Positions 24,970 through 34,152 of a stretch of 64,000 nt of DNA are shown piece by piece. The DNA lies in the NCBI RefSeq assembly GCF_002355635.1, contig NZ_AP017558.1, forward strand, positions 1,922,001 through 1,986,000, given 5' to 3'. A model generated the notes under the pieces. That model saw only the letters and a list, made by a program, of their open reading frames with translations. It made no database searches and was not told the origin of the DNA. The position numbers were made by a program, and so were the translations under genes. This DNA is from Halopenitus persicus. GTDB taxonomy: Archaea > Halobacteriota > Halobacteria > Halobacteriales > Haloferacaceae. Numbering within the stretch: the stretch's first letter is position 1; every line of letters starts with the position of its first letter.

Positions 24970-25032
24970 CCGGTCTCGTGGTCGACAGCGGACTCGCGCT
25001 GACGGCCGACGTCACCGCGGACTCGCGCTGAC
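24958..25032. repeat. Three spaced copies of the trpA 3' end
   Basis: GACTCGCGCTGAC occurs at 24958-24970 (the Asp-Ser-Arg-stop end of trpA), 24991-25003 and 25020-25032. The gap to the next gene consists mostly of these units. Confidence 0.9.
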
Positions 25033-25124
25033 CGCAGCCGCGATCGACCATCGATCGTGCTGACGCGTCCGCAACCGACCGCGCTTTCGCAGTTTTCAAG
25101 CACCGAGAGCACGACCCTTCGGCA

Positions 25125-26312
25125 ATGACACGCACCGTCTGGGTCAAGGCCGACGACGCGGTCGGCGACTGGGAGCAGCGAAAGCGCCGGATCACCGCCG
25201 GAATCGAGGCCGGGGTCGACTGGGTGCTCGTCGACGAGAGCGACGTTCCGCGGGTACGGGAGCTCGGTGACGTGAACGTGGCGGCGTTCCGCGCCGACGC
25301 CGACGTCGTCGACGAGGCCGAGCCCGAGGACGACGCGGACGCGGCCCGCGCCGACGCCTACATCGTCGGCAAGGACGGCGAGGGCGACGGGACGATCTCG
25401 ATGCCGGAGGACCTCTCGGGGTCCGCCGACCTGTCGACGCTCCGCCGCCGTGACGACCGGGCGCAGGGCGTGTACACCAGGATCCTCGACGAGCGGTACG
25501 AAGCGTTCGCCGAGGCGGCCGCCGCGGACGCCGAGTACACGATCGTGGTCGGCGAGGACTGGACGATCATCCCGCTGGAGAACCTGATCGCCCGCGTCGG
25601 CGAGGAGACCCACCTCGTCGCGGGCGTCACGTCGGCCGCGGAGGCGCAGACCGCCTTCGAGACGCTGGAGTCCGGCTCCGACGGCGTGCTCGTCGACGCC
25701 GACTCGCCGGACGCGATCCGCGGCGCCGTCGAGGCTCGCGACGCGGCCGAGCGGGAGCGGCTCGAGCTCTCGTACGCGACCGTCACCGAGGTCGAACAGG
25801 CCGGGATGGCTGACCGCGTCTGCATCGACACCGGGAGCCTGATGGACCACGACGAGGGGATGCTCGTCGGCTCGATGTCGCGCGGGCTCTTCTTCGTCCA
25901 CGCCGAGACCGCCGAGAGTCCCTACGTCGCCTCGCGGCCGTTCCGGGTCAACGCGGGCGCGGTCCATGCCTACGTCCGAACCCCGGACGGCGGAACGAAG
26001 TACCTCGCCGGGCTGAAGTCGGGCGACGAGGTCCAGGTCGTCGACACGGAGGGGCGCACACGGGAGGCGATCGTCGGCCGCGTGAAGATCGAGAAGCGGC
26101 CGATGTTCCGCGTGGAGGCGGAGGTCGAGACCGACGACGGCGTCGACCGCGTCGAGACCCTGCTGCAGAACGCCGAGACGATCAAGGTCGCCACCAGCGA
26201 GGGTCGGACCGCGGTCACCGACCTCGAGGCGGGCGACGAGATCGCGCTCTACTACGAGGACGTCGCGCGCCACTTCGGCGAGTCGGTCGAGGAGAGCATC
26301 ATCGAGAAGTAA
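25125..26312 (+). CDS. 3-dehydroquinate synthase II (archaeal type)
   Basis: A 395-residue enzyme of the archaeal shikimate route, which makes 3-dehydroquinate from 2-amino-3,7-dideoxy-D-threo-hept-6-ulosonate. The N-terminus TRTVWVKADDAVGDWEQRK is diagnostic. The middle has TIIPLENLIARVG and RVCIDTGSLMDHDEGMLVGSMSRGLFFVHAET, followed by SRPFRVNAGAVHAYV; the C-terminus has KRPMFRVEAE and FGESVEESI. It lies 155 bases after trpA in the same direction, joining common aromatic synthesis with the Trp branch. Confidence 0.94.
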   Translation: MTRTVWVKADDAVGDWEQRKRRITAGIEAGVDWVLVDESDVPRVRELGDVNVAAFRADADVVDEAEPEDDADAARADAYIVGKDGEGDGTISMPEDLSGSADLSTLRRRDDRAQGVYTRILDERYEAFAEAAAADAEYTIVVGEDWTIIPLENLIARVGEETHLVAGVTSAAEAQTAFETLESGSDGVLVDADSPDAIRGAVEARDAAERERLELSYATVTEVEQAGMADRVCIDTGSLMDHDEGMLVGSMSRGLFFVHAETAESPYVASRPFRVNAGAVHAYVRTPDGGTKYLAGLKSGDEVQVVDTEGRTREAIVGRVKIEKRPMFRVEAEVETDDGVDRVETLLQNAETIKVATSEGRTAVTDLEAGDEIALYYEDVARHFGESVEESIIEK

Positions 26313-26357
26313 CGTCCGCCGCCGGACGACGTGTGGGCCGGTTCAGCTCACTTCAGT

Positions 26358-27524
26358 TCATTCGACCGGCCAGTATTCCCGGTGGCGGGCGACCGCCTCG
26401 TCGATCCACTCTTCGACCAGGTCGGTCGGCTCGTCGAGGAACGTGAAGGGATCGCCGGTCCCGTACCCTTCCAGTTCGACCGTCCGATCGAGAACGCCCT
26501 CGAAGACGCCCAGCGTGGCGAACGAGAGGTGCGAAGGCTGGTAGCCGCCCTCCTGGATCAGCGCCAGCGCGCCGTCGGCCGTCTCGTCGGCGAGCCGCCG
26601 GACGCGGGCGCCCATCTCGCGGAACCCCGCTCGAGTCACGATGTTTCGTCCGTTCATGTCCGAGGGTCCGGCGTCCTGTCCGGCGCTGACGAGCAGCAGG
26701 TCCGGGTCGAACTCCGCGACGACCGGTTCGACGATCCGGTCGAAGACGGCCTCGTAGCCGCGGTTCCCGGTGCCCGGCGGCAGCGGAACGTTGACGGTGT
26801 ATCCCTCGCCGTCGCCGGTGCCGACCTCGTCGAGCGATCCCTCCTGGGGGTGGTACTCGGGATGCCAGGAGCCGTGGTCGTTGTGTGCGCTCACGAACAG
26901 CACGTCCTCGCGGTCGACGAACGCTTCCTGGGTCCCGTTGCCGTGGTGGACGTCCCAGTCGACGATCGCGACCCGGTCGGCCGCGACGTCGGCGGGGCCG
27001 TCGTCGGCCAGCGCCGCCTCGGCCGCCAGCGCCGCGTTGTTGAGGAAACAGAACCCGTCCGCGCAGTCGGGTTGGGCGTGGTGACCGCTCGGGCGGCAGA
27101 GGGCGTACGGGAGGGGGGCCTCGGGTCCGGATACGGGGCTCGGTTCATCGAGCGCGTGCCCGGCGGCGGCGATGGCGGCGCCGGCCGACACCCGGGCGGC
27201 GTCGTAGGTGTGCTCGTTCATCCCGGTCGTCGTGTCCTCGATCCGGCCGCCGCCGTCGGCACAGAACGCCTCGAGCCAGTCGAGGTAGTCGGGGTCGTGA
27301 ACGCGTTCGAGCGCGGTCCGGCTCGCACGCGACGGCGAGACGGTCTCGGCGACGTCGTCGAAGGCGTGGTCGATCATCGCCCGGACGTTCTCGACGCGCT
27401 CCCGGCGGTCCGGGTGCACCTCGGGGGTCGCGACGATGGGCGTGTCGGGGAACTTGAAGGCGCCCCTCGGCGGTTCGTGGTCGAGCATGCGGTCGTCCCA
27501 GTAGACGGTGATGTCGGCTGTCAT
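26358..27524 (-). CDS. Class II histone deacetylase / acetylpolyamine amidohydrolase family deacetylase
   Basis: A 388-residue zinc deacetylase. Catalytic elements are CRPSGHHAQPDCADGFCFLNN (the tandem His pair), VDWDVHHGNGTQE (zinc Asp and His), LLVSAGQDAG (second zinc Asp) and EGGYQPSHLS (the catalytic-Tyr position). The class II pattern resembles HDAC-like amidohydrolases that act on acetylated polyamines or lysine. Haloarchaea also have the essential HdaI; this protein is longer and lies beside amide-catabolism genes, so small molecules are the likelier substrate. It converges with the dehydroquinate synthase gene. Confidence 0.88.
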   Translation of the reverse strand: MTADITVYWDDRMLDHEPPRGAFKFPDTPIVATPEVHPDRRERVENVRAMIDHAFDDVAETVSPSRASRTALERVHDPDYLDWLEAFCADGGGRIEDTTTGMNEHTYDAARVSAGAAIAAAGHALDEPSPVSGPEAPLPYALCRPSGHHAQPDCADGFCFLNNAALAAEAALADDGPADVAADRVAIVDWDVHHGNGTQEAFVDREDVLFVSAHNDHGSWHPEYHPQEGSLDEVGTGDGEGYTVNVPLPPGTGNRGYEAVFDRIVEPVVAEFDPDLLLVSAGQDAGPSDMNGRNIVTRAGFREMGARVRRLADETADGALALIQEGGYQPSHLSFATLGVFEGVLDRTVELEGYGTGDPFTFLDEPTDLVEEWIDEAVARHREYWPVE

Positions 27525-27713
27525 CGGTGGTATGGTGTCGTGTGTCGTAGTCGATATTCGTTCCGTCGATGTGGTGGCGTCGGTTCGGCCGCCGCGACGT
27601 GATCGAATCGGTCGTTGCGACGCGATCGAACCGGCCGCCGCGGCGGATTCGGGCCGTTGCCGTGATGCGGCCGGACCGACCATCGTACCGTGACCGGACC
27701 GACCGCCGTCGGA

Positions 27714-29003
27714 TTACTCCTCGATCCCGCAGTACTCGACGGCGATCGCGGCGATCGTCGCCGCGGCCTCGAGCAGCGAGGGGACCGTGGTGTGTTCGTC
27801 AGCACCGTGGAGGTTCGCTCCCTCGGGACCGACCGAGACGGCGTCCACGTCGTAATACAGCGGGTAGAACCGCTCGTCGAGGCCGGCGTTGCCGCCGACG
27901 AACGAGCCGGAGCGGCCGGTGACGTCCTCGCCCACACGCTTCGCGAGCGTCGCGATCTCGCCGCTCGGGTCGACCTCGTGGGGCTCGGCCTGCCAGCCGA
28001 ACCACTCGACCTCGGGCGGATGCTCGGCGAGCCACTCGTCGTTCGCCGCCGCCTCGGCGACGGCGTCCTCGATCTGTGCGCGGACCTCGGCGCGGGTCTC
28101 GCCCGGCGGCCAGCCGATCCGTCCCTGGAGGACCGCCCGCGAGGGGAGCGTCGAGGGCCAGTCCCCGGCCTCGATCGTCCCGACGTTGAGGTTCGTGACG
28201 TTCCCCTCGAGGGAGGGGTTCGCCCGGTAGGCCGGCTCGTAGTCGATCCGCGCCTTCCGCTCGGCATCGAGCTCCTCGAGAGCGCGGTAGACCGTGGCGG
28301 CGTTGCCGATGGCGTTGACGCCCTCGTGGCCCCACGCCGCGTGGACGCTCTTGCCCGGCACTATCACGCGGAAGTACATCACGCCGGCGCTGGCGACGCC
28401 GACGTTCGGCACGCCGAATGGCTCGGCGATGACCGCCGCGTCGGGAACGTAGCCCCGCTCGAGGACCGCCAGCGCCCCGCCGACGCCGCCGTCCTCCTCC
28501 TCGATGACCGACTGGAAGAGGAGGTCGCCGCCGAGGTCGACCCCGAGCTCGTCGAGCGTCTCCATCGCGATCAGGGTCGCCGCGAGTCCGCCCTTCATGT
28601 CCGCGACCCCGCGGCCGTAGAGGGTCTCACCCTCCTGCGTCAGCGACCACGGCTCGCGGTCCCACTCCGCCTCCGTCACGTCGACCACGTCGATGTGGCC
28701 GCCCAGCGTGAGCGTGGGTCCGTCGCCACCCTCGCGGCGGGCGACGACGTTCGGTCGTCCCTCGTAGCCGTACTCCTCGTAGGAGGAGGTCTCGAAGTAC
28801 GCCTCGTGGTCGGCCAGGTCGTCGGCCGACGGCTCGAAGACGTCGGGCTCGAGGCCCATTGCCTCGAGCCGGTCGATGATGACCTCCTGGGCGGGCGCCT
28901 CGTCGCCGGTGACGGTCGGCGCCTCCACGAGGTCGCCGACCAGGTCGATGAGGTCGGATTCGTTCGATTCGATCGCGTCGGTGAGCGTGTCCTGAGTCGT
29001 CAT
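27714..29003 (-). CDS. M20-family ArgE/DapE-type deacylase
   Basis: A 429-residue metallopeptidase-fold amidohydrolase. Zinc-ligand segments are LTLGGHIDVVD, YGRGVADMKGG and VIEEEDGG (catalytic Glu pair), with later ADEHTTVPSL. The dimerisation domain lies in the middle (GVMYFRVIVPGKSVHAAWGHEGVNAI). Such enzymes remove N-acyl groups from amino acids or related amines. The ATG at 29003 follows the transporter operon in the same direction, 275 bases downstream of livM. Confidence 0.9.
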   Translation of the reverse strand: MTTQDTLTDAIESNESDLIDLVGDLVEAPTVTGDEAPAQEVIIDRLEAMGLEPDVFEPSADDLADHEAYFETSSYEEYGYEGRPNVVARREGGDGPTLTLGGHIDVVDVTEAEWDREPWSLTQEGETLYGRGVADMKGGLAATLIAMETLDELGVDLGGDLLFQSVIEEEDGGVGGALAVLERGYVPDAAVIAEPFGVPNVGVASAGVMYFRVIVPGKSVHAAWGHEGVNAIGNAATVYRALEELDAERKARIDYEPAYRANPSLEGNVTNLNVGTIEAGDWPSTLPSRAVLQGRIGWPPGETRAEVRAQIEDAVAEAAANDEWLAEHPPEVEWFGWQAEPHEVDPSGEIATLAKRVGEDVTGRSGSFVGGNAGLDERFYPLYYDVDAVSVGPEGANLHGADEHTTVPSLLEAAATIAAIAVEYCGIEE

Positions 29004-29155
29004 TGCGTGTGTTCGGTGTCGGTGTGGGTCTCGAGTGATTCGGCGTGGGCTCGAGTGATGCCGTCCCGGCATCGTGGTCGGTCGTCGATACGTCTCGCGC
29101 TTCGGTCCGGAGTTTTCCTCAACCGGTTACGTTCGACCGGGAGATCCGTCGTCAC

Positions 29156-29276
29156 CCGGCCACTGCCGACCGGGTGCTTCATCCCGGCCACTGCCGACCG
29201 GGTGCTTCGTCTCCGGCCACTGCCGACCGGATGCTTCGTCTCCGGCCACTGCCGACCGGATGCTTCGTCTCCGGCC
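29156..29276. repeat. 28-29-base tandem repeat between livM and the M20 gene
   Basis: Four consecutive near-identical units beginning CCGGCCACTGCCGACCGG start at 29156, 29184, 29213 and 29242; a six-base partial follows at 29271. They contain no spacers. They lie immediately downstream of livM on the minus strand and could affect its 3' end. No other element is visible in this gap. Confidence 0.95.
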
Positions 29277-29278
29277 GA

Positions 29279-30277
29279 TCACTCCCGCTCGAACAGCTCG
29301 CGGAGCCGGTCCCGTGGGTCGAGCGAGCTGTCGGCGAGCCCGTTCGGGAAGTAGATCGTCACGACGATCAGCATCGCGCCCCAGATGACGAGCCGGAGCT
29401 CTCCGAGGTCACGGAGCCCCTCGTTGAGCCCGAAGACGATCACCGCACCGAAGATCCCGCCGCCGATCGTCCGGAGGCCGCCGATGATTCCCATCGCCAT
29501 GAACTCGATCATCCGGTTGACCTCGATCATCGGGGGCGAGATGATCAGGACGGTGTATATCTGCAGTCCGCCGGCGACGCCGGCGATGGCGGACCCGACG
29601 ACGAACCCGACGAGCTTGTATCGCGGGACGTTGTTCCCCAGCATCCGTGCCGCGTCGGGGGCCTCGCGGATCGCCCGCGCGACGAGGCCGAACCGGTTGA
29701 CCAACAGCCCGTACTGGACGACCAGCAGGACGACCACGAGCACGAACACGAAATAATACAGCGCGAGGCGGTTTCCGCCGAACAGCGACGGGAATCCCGT
29801 GTATCCGGTGGGCCCGCCGGTGAGCTCGCGGAAATGGATCGTCAACCGGTAGACGATCTCCGCGAACGCGAGCGTCGCCATCCCGACGTAGGCGCCGGAG
29901 AGGCGCAACACCGGAAGGGCGATCGGGATCGCGAAGATCCCTGCGACGACGCCGCCGAGCAGCACCGCCAGGACCGGATGCACGCCCGCCTGGCCGGCGA
30001 GCAGGGCGGTCGCGTACGCGCCGATCCCGTAGAGCGCGGCGTGCGCGAAGCTGAACATCCCGAAGTAGCCGGCGATGAAGATCCAGCTCGTGACCACGAG
30101 GATCGCGATGATGAGCTGCGTCAGCAGGTCGAGGGTGTAGCCCCCGACCAGTTGCGGCGCCAGCAGCGCCAGCAACGCCAGCACCGCGAAGACGACCCCG
30201 TTTCGCGATCGGGCGTCCTCGACGAGCCGGTCGCCGGTCCGGGCGATCCCGGACCGGAGCGTCTCGAGCACAGTCAT
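29279..30277 (-). CDS. livM: LivM-type ABC permease
   Basis: A 332-residue inner-membrane permease of the branched-chain amino acid/amide (HAAT) ABC family. About ten hydrophobic segments are visible. The LivM marks are IFIAGYFGMFSFAHAALYGIGAYATALL, the coupling loop GLVARAIREAPDAARMLGNN, and GGLRTIGGGIFGAVIV. Its ATG overlaps the livH stop as ATGA. The symbol marks the family role; the true substrate may be an amide or acylated amine. Confidence 0.9.
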   Translation of the reverse strand: MTVLETLRSGIARTGDRLVEDARSRNGVVFAVLALLALLAPQLVGGYTLDLLTQLIIAILVVTSWIFIAGYFGMFSFAHAALYGIGAYATALLAGQAGVHPVLAVLLGGVVAGIFAIPIALPVLRLSGAYVGMATLAFAEIVYRLTIHFRELTGGPTGYTGFPSLFGGNRLALYYFVFVLVVVLLVVQYGLLVNRFGLVARAIREAPDAARMLGNNVPRYKLVGFVVGSAIAGVAGGLQIYTVLIISPPMIEVNRMIEFMAMGIIGGLRTIGGGIFGAVIVFGLNEGLRDLGELRLVIWGAMLIVVTIYFPNGLADSSLDPRDRLRELFERE

Positions 30278-31146
30278 TCGAGATACCCCCCGATACCGTC
30301 GGGATACGCGACGAGCACGACTATCATGATCGTGAAGAGGATGACCATCGCCATCTGGCTTGACACCCAGATGATGCTGATGCTGCGAACGACCGCCAGT
30401 CCCATCGCCGCCAGCAGCGTTCCGCGAACGCTCCCGAGTCCGCCGACCATCACGACGACGAACGAGAGGAGGAACGGGTACCATCCCACGGAGGGATAGA
30501 CCGCGAACAGCGGGGCCAACAGGACGCCGGCAAGTCCCGCGAGCGCGGCGCTGATACCGAAGGTGATCGCGTACACGCGGTTCGGGCGGACGCCCATCAA
30601 CAGGGCCGTGTCGTGGTCCTGTGAGACGGCGCGGATGGCCAGTCCGAGTTCGGTTCGCGAGATGACGACGAAGAGCAGTCCGAGCGCGACGAGCGAGATG
30701 ATGAAGATCAGCACGCGCTGTGCGCTCAGCGTGATCCCGGCGACGTTCCAGATCACGTCGGTGAACCGCGGGAACGACTGGCGTTGTGAGCCGATCCAGA
30801 CGATGAACGCGTTCTCGAGGAAGAACGCGAGCCCGAGCGTGACGACCATCGACGGGATCCCGAACTCCTCGCGGTCACGGAGCGGTCGGATGAGCACCAC
30901 CTCGGTCACGTAGCCGAGCGCGAACACCACGAGCCCGGCGGCGACCACCGCCGCAACGAGACTTCCCGTCGCGCCGAGCGTGAAGAAGCCGACGAAGCCG
31001 CCGACCATGAACATCGCCCCGTGGCCGAAGTTCAACACGCGCGCGACGCCCCAGATGAGCGTGAGACCGACGGCGATCAGCGCGAGCTGGCCGCCGAACA
31101 ACAGTCCGTTGACGATCTGCTGCGCGAGCAGGGCGACGCTAACCAT
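30274..31146 (-). CDS. livH: LivH-type ABC permease
   Basis: A 290-residue permease paired with the preceding one. Family features are LLFGGQLALIAVGLTLIWGVARVLNFGHGAMFM at the N-terminus, the cytosolic coupling segment ELGLAIRAVSQDHDTALLMGV, and GGLGSVRGTLLAAMGL. Eight or so membrane segments are seen. It lies 66 bases after livF in the same operon. Confidence 0.9.
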   Translation of the reverse strand: MVSVALLAQQIVNGLLFGGQLALIAVGLTLIWGVARVLNFGHGAMFMVGGFVGFFTLGATGSLVAAVVAAGLVVFALGYVTEVVLIRPLRDREEFGIPSMVVTLGLAFFLENAFIVWIGSQRQSFPRFTDVIWNVAGITLSAQRVLIFIISLVALGLLFVVISRTELGLAIRAVSQDHDTALLMGVRPNRVYAITFGISAALAGLAGVLLAPLFAVYPSVGWYPFLLSFVVVMVGGLGSVRGTLLAAMGLAVVRSISIIWVSSQMAMVILFTIMIVVLVAYPDGIGGYLE

Positions 31147-31212
31147 CGGTTACCTCCCGCCCCGGCGTCCTCCGCCGGAACACGGTGCGGTTCGTGGGTG
31201 TCGGTGCCACCG

Positions 31213-31932
31213 TCATCCGTGTCGTTCTCCGATGTACATCTCCATTATGTCGTCCTCGTTCCGCAGGGACTCGGTATCGCCCTCGTACTCCAGCCGTCCC
31301 TGGTCGAGGACGTAGACGTACTCGGCGATCTCGAGCACCCGTCGGACGTTCTGTTCGATGATGAGCATGTCCCGACCGCGTTCCTTCAGGGCCGCTATCT
31401 GCTCGAAGACGTCGTCGACCAGGTGGGGCGCCAGTCCCGCGCTCGGCTCGTCCAACAGGAGGATGTCGGGATCGGGCATCATCGCCCGGCCGAACGCGAC
31501 CATCATCTGTTGTCCGCCGGAGAGGTCCCCGGCCTGCTGGGAGCGCTTCTCCTCGAGGACGGGGAACATGTCGTAGACCTCCTCGTACTGTCGGTCGAGC
31601 AGGTCATCGTCGTCGATCAGGTAGCCGCCCATCCGGAGGTTCTCCTTGACGGTCATGTCCGGGAAGACGCTGCCGCCCTGCGGGAGCATCACGACGCCGC
31701 GTTCGAGGACCTCCCGTGGATGGTCGTTCGTCACGTCCTCGCCCCGTATCGTGATCGTGCCGTCCCAGACGTCGACCATCCCGAGGATGGCCTTCATCAT
31801 CGTGGATTTGCCGGACCCGTTCGGGCCGATGACGCAGTTCACGCGGTCCTCAGCGATCGTCGCCGAGAGGTCGTGGAGGACCTGGTTCTCGCCGTACCCG
31901 GCGTCGACGCTGTCGAGTTCGATGAGGCTCAT
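31213..31932 (-). CDS. livF: LivF-type ABC ATPase
   Basis: A 239-residue ATP-binding subunit. Walker A is GPNGSGKST, the Q-loop LPQGGSVFPDMTV, the signature LSGGQQMMVAFGRAMM, Walker B ILLLDEPSAGL and the switch His region ends in IIEQN. The LivF type is shown by VLERGVVMLPQ. It begins one base after the livG stop. Confidence 0.92.
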   Translation of the reverse strand: MSLIELDSVDAGYGENQVLHDLSATIAEDRVNCVIGPNGSGKSTMMKAILGMVDVWDGTITIRGEDVTNDHPREVLERGVVMLPQGGSVFPDMTVKENLRMGGYLIDDDDLLDRQYEEVYDMFPVLEEKRSQQAGDLSGGQQMMVAFGRAMMPDPDILLLDEPSAGLAPHLVDDVFEQIAALKERGRDMLIIEQNVRRVLEIAEYVYVLDQGRLEYEGDTESLRNEDDIMEMYIGERHG

Positions 31933-31933
31933 C

Positions 31934-32644
31934 TCAGGTCCCCCCGAGGTAGGCCTCACGGACCTTCTCATCGTCGCGAATCTCCTCGAAGGTTCCCGAG
32001 GCGATGTTGCGACCGGCGTTCATCACGACGACGCGTTCACACAGTTCACTTATCACGGACATGTCGTGTTCGATGACGAGGATGGCGGTTCCCCCCTCGT
32101 TGATGCGGCGGATGTCCTCGATGATGTCGTCCATCAACGCCGGATTAACGCCCGCCGCGGGCTCATCCAGCAGGATGAGGTCCGGTTCGAGCATCAGCAC
32201 GCGGGCGAGCTCGAGCAGCTTCTTCTGGCCACCGCTGAGCTCGTCGGCGCGGTTCTCCCGCACTTCCTCGAGGTGAAGCTCCTTGAGCAGTCGCTCGATG
32301 CGCGCCTCCTGTTCGGTCGGTCCACACGAGACGTTCGGCACGAGCAGGTTCTCGTAGACCGAGAGGCGGCCGAACGGCTTCGATATCTGGAACGTTCGCC
32401 CGATCCCGCGCTTCGAGACCGCGTCGGGCGAGGCGCCCGTGACGTCCTCCCCGTTGAGGGAGACCGTCCCCTCGTCCGGGTCCAGGAATCCGGTGATGAG
32501 GTTGAGCGTGGTCGTTTTTCCGGCCCCGTTGGGCCCGATCAGGCCGACGAGCTCGCCCGCCTCGATCGCCAGGTCGAGCCCGTCGACCGCGACGATGCCG
32601 CCGAACCGTTTCGTCACGTCGTCGACTGAGAGTACTGTGGTCAT
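31934..32644 (-). CDS. livG: LivG-type ABC ATPase
   Basis: A 236-residue ATP-binding subunit. Walker A is GPNGAGKTT, then RTFQISKPFGRLSVYENLLV (LivG-type Q-loop region), signature LSGGQKKLLELARVL, Walker B LILLDEPAAGVNP and IEHDM. It overlaps the upstream amidase stop as ATGA, showing that the amidase belongs to the transport operon. Confidence 0.92.
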   Translation of the reverse strand: MTTVLSVDDVTKRFGGIVAVDGLDLAIEAGELVGLIGPNGAGKTTTLNLITGFLDPDEGTVSLNGEDVTGASPDAVSKRGIGRTFQISKPFGRLSVYENLLVPNVSCGPTEQEARIERLLKELHLEEVRENRADELSGGQKKLLELARVLMLEPDLILLDEPAAGVNPALMDDIIEDIRRINEGGTAILVIEHDMSVISELCERVVVMNAGRNIASGTFEEIRDDEKVREAYLGGT

Positions 32645-34152
32645 CGGTCACCTCCGATCGCCGTCGGGGGGTACGCATTCGCCCAGGGATTCGCGTCCTC
32701 GATCGCCGCTGCCGCCGTGACGACCTCGCGGTCAGCCAGCCGGTCGCCGACCACCTGCATCCCGATCGGGAGCCCGTCGTCGTCGAACCCGGCCGGGATC
32801 GAAGCGGCGGGGTGACCGCTGAGGTTCAACGGCCAGGTGAGCGTCCAGCCGTGCATCCGGTGTACGGACTCGCCGTCGACGGTCGGCTCCGTGACGTCGA
32901 GTTCGAACGCGGTTCGCCCGAGCGTCGGCGTCACGAGGACGTCGACGTCCGCAAGCGCCGTCGTGATCGCATCGTATACCGCCGTCCGTCGGCGGCGCGC
33001 CGTCGAAAGCGTCGTCGTATCGATCTCGAGCCCGGCCCGGATCCGCGACCGGACCTCGGGCGTTATCGGCTCGTCGGTCGCCAGCAGGTCGACGTCGGCG
33101 TCGCGCTTGAGGTTCTCGTACAGGCCGACGTATCGGGACTGGAGGATCCACTCGATCGCGTCGTGGCGCTCCTCCCAACTTCCCTCGAAGTGGATATCGA
33201 TCTCCTCGACGGTCGCGCCGGCCGCCGAAAGCTCATCGAGGGCGGATTCGACCGCGCTCGAGACGGCGTTCGAGACGACGAAATCGCCGAAGGTCGGCGA
33301 GTAGCCGATCCGGAGGTCGGAGAGGTCGATCCCGTGATCGGCCGCCTCGCGGTAGGACCACTCCGGCTCGGGAAGTCCGTACGGGTCGCTCGCGTCGGGA
33401 CCCGCCATCGCCTCGAGCATCAGCGCCGCGTCCGAGACGGTGCGGGCGATCGGTCCGAAGAACGTGTACGGGAGGATCTCCTGAAACGCGTCGGATCGAA
33501 CCGGGCCCGCGGGCACGCGCCCGAAGTCCGGAAGCAGCCCGACCACGCCGCAGGCGCTCGAGGGGATCCGGATCGACCCGGCCGCGTCCGAGCCGAGCGC
33601 GATCGGGGCCAACCCGGCGGCGACCGCCGCCGCGCTGCCGCCCGAGGACCCGCCGGTCGTCCGGCTCGGGTCCCACGGGTTCCCCGAGGCGCCGAAGACG
33701 GGGTTGTCCGTCATCGTCTTTCGGCCGAACTCGGGCGTGTTCGTCTTTCCGAGGATTATCGCTCCCGCCTCACGGAGCCGGGAGACGACCACGTCGTCCT
33801 CCTCGGGGACGTGGTCGGCGAAGGCTGGCGAGCCGAACGTGGTCCGCACGCCCGCGACGTGATTGAGATCCTTGATCGCGACCGGCACGCCGTGCAGCGG
33901 GCCGAGGTCATCGCCGCGCTCGACGGCGCGTTCGGCCGCCGCGGCGGCCTCCCGGGCAAACTCCTCGCAGACGGTCACGTACGCGTTGATCTCGGGGTTC
34001 ACCCGGTCGATGCGCTCCAGGAACGCGTCGACGACCGCGACCGGCGAGCGCTCCCCGCGTCGGATCTCCGCGGCGAGGGTCGTCGCCGACGTGTAACAGA
34101 CGTCCGTCGTGTCGGCGCGCGAGGCGTCCGCCGCGTCGTCACTCGAGGTCAT
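32641..34152 (-). CDS. Amidase-signature family hydrolase in the transporter operon
   Basis: A 503-residue amidase-signature enzyme. The Ser-cisSer-Lys triad is visible: K94 in GVPVAIKD, S169 in TTGGSSGGSAAAVAAG and S193 in GSDAAGSIRIPSS. The length is typical. It hydrolyses a C-N amide bond; the substrate is not predictable. The gene overlaps GNAT upstream by 14 bases and livG downstream by four, so it is co-translated with the uptake system. This suggests the imported compound carries the amide. Confidence 0.92.
   Translation of the reverse strand: MTSSDDAADASRADTTDVCYTSATTLAAEIRRGERSPVAVVDAFLERIDRVNPEINAYVTVCEEFAREAAAAAERAVERGDDLGPLHGVPVAIKDLNHVAGVRTTFGSPAFADHVPEEDDVVVSRLREAGAIILGKTNTPEFGRKTMTDNPVFGASGNPWDPSRTTGGSSGGSAAAVAAGLAPIALGSDAAGSIRIPSSACGVVGLLPDFGRVPAGPVRSDAFQEILPYTFFGPIARTVSDAALMLEAMAGPDASDPYGLPEPEWSYREAADHGIDLSDLRIGYSPTFGDFVVSNAVSSAVESALDELSAAGATVEEIDIHFEGSWEERHDAIEWILQSRYVGLYENLKRDADVDLLATDEPITPEVRSRIRAGLEIDTTTLSTARRRRTAVYDAITTALADVDVLVTPTLGRTAFELDVTEPTVDGESVHRMHGWTLTWPLNLSGHPAASIPAGFDDDGLPIGMQVVGDRLADREVVTAAAAIEDANPWANAYPPTAIGGDR

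Noticed and set aside
24936-26273. 445-residue minus-strand frame
   Set aside because: It mirrors the 3-dehydroquinate synthase gene, whose plus-strand product has clear family motifs.
26358-27524. Call as the essential histone deacetylase HdaI
   Set aside because: The class II motif pattern, the extra length and the amide-catabolism neighbourhood fit a small-molecule deacetylase at least as well; naming it HdaI would overstate the evidence.
29156-29276. Possible CRISPR array
   Set aside because: The 28-29-base repeats are directly adjacent without spacers, and no cas gene is present in the window.
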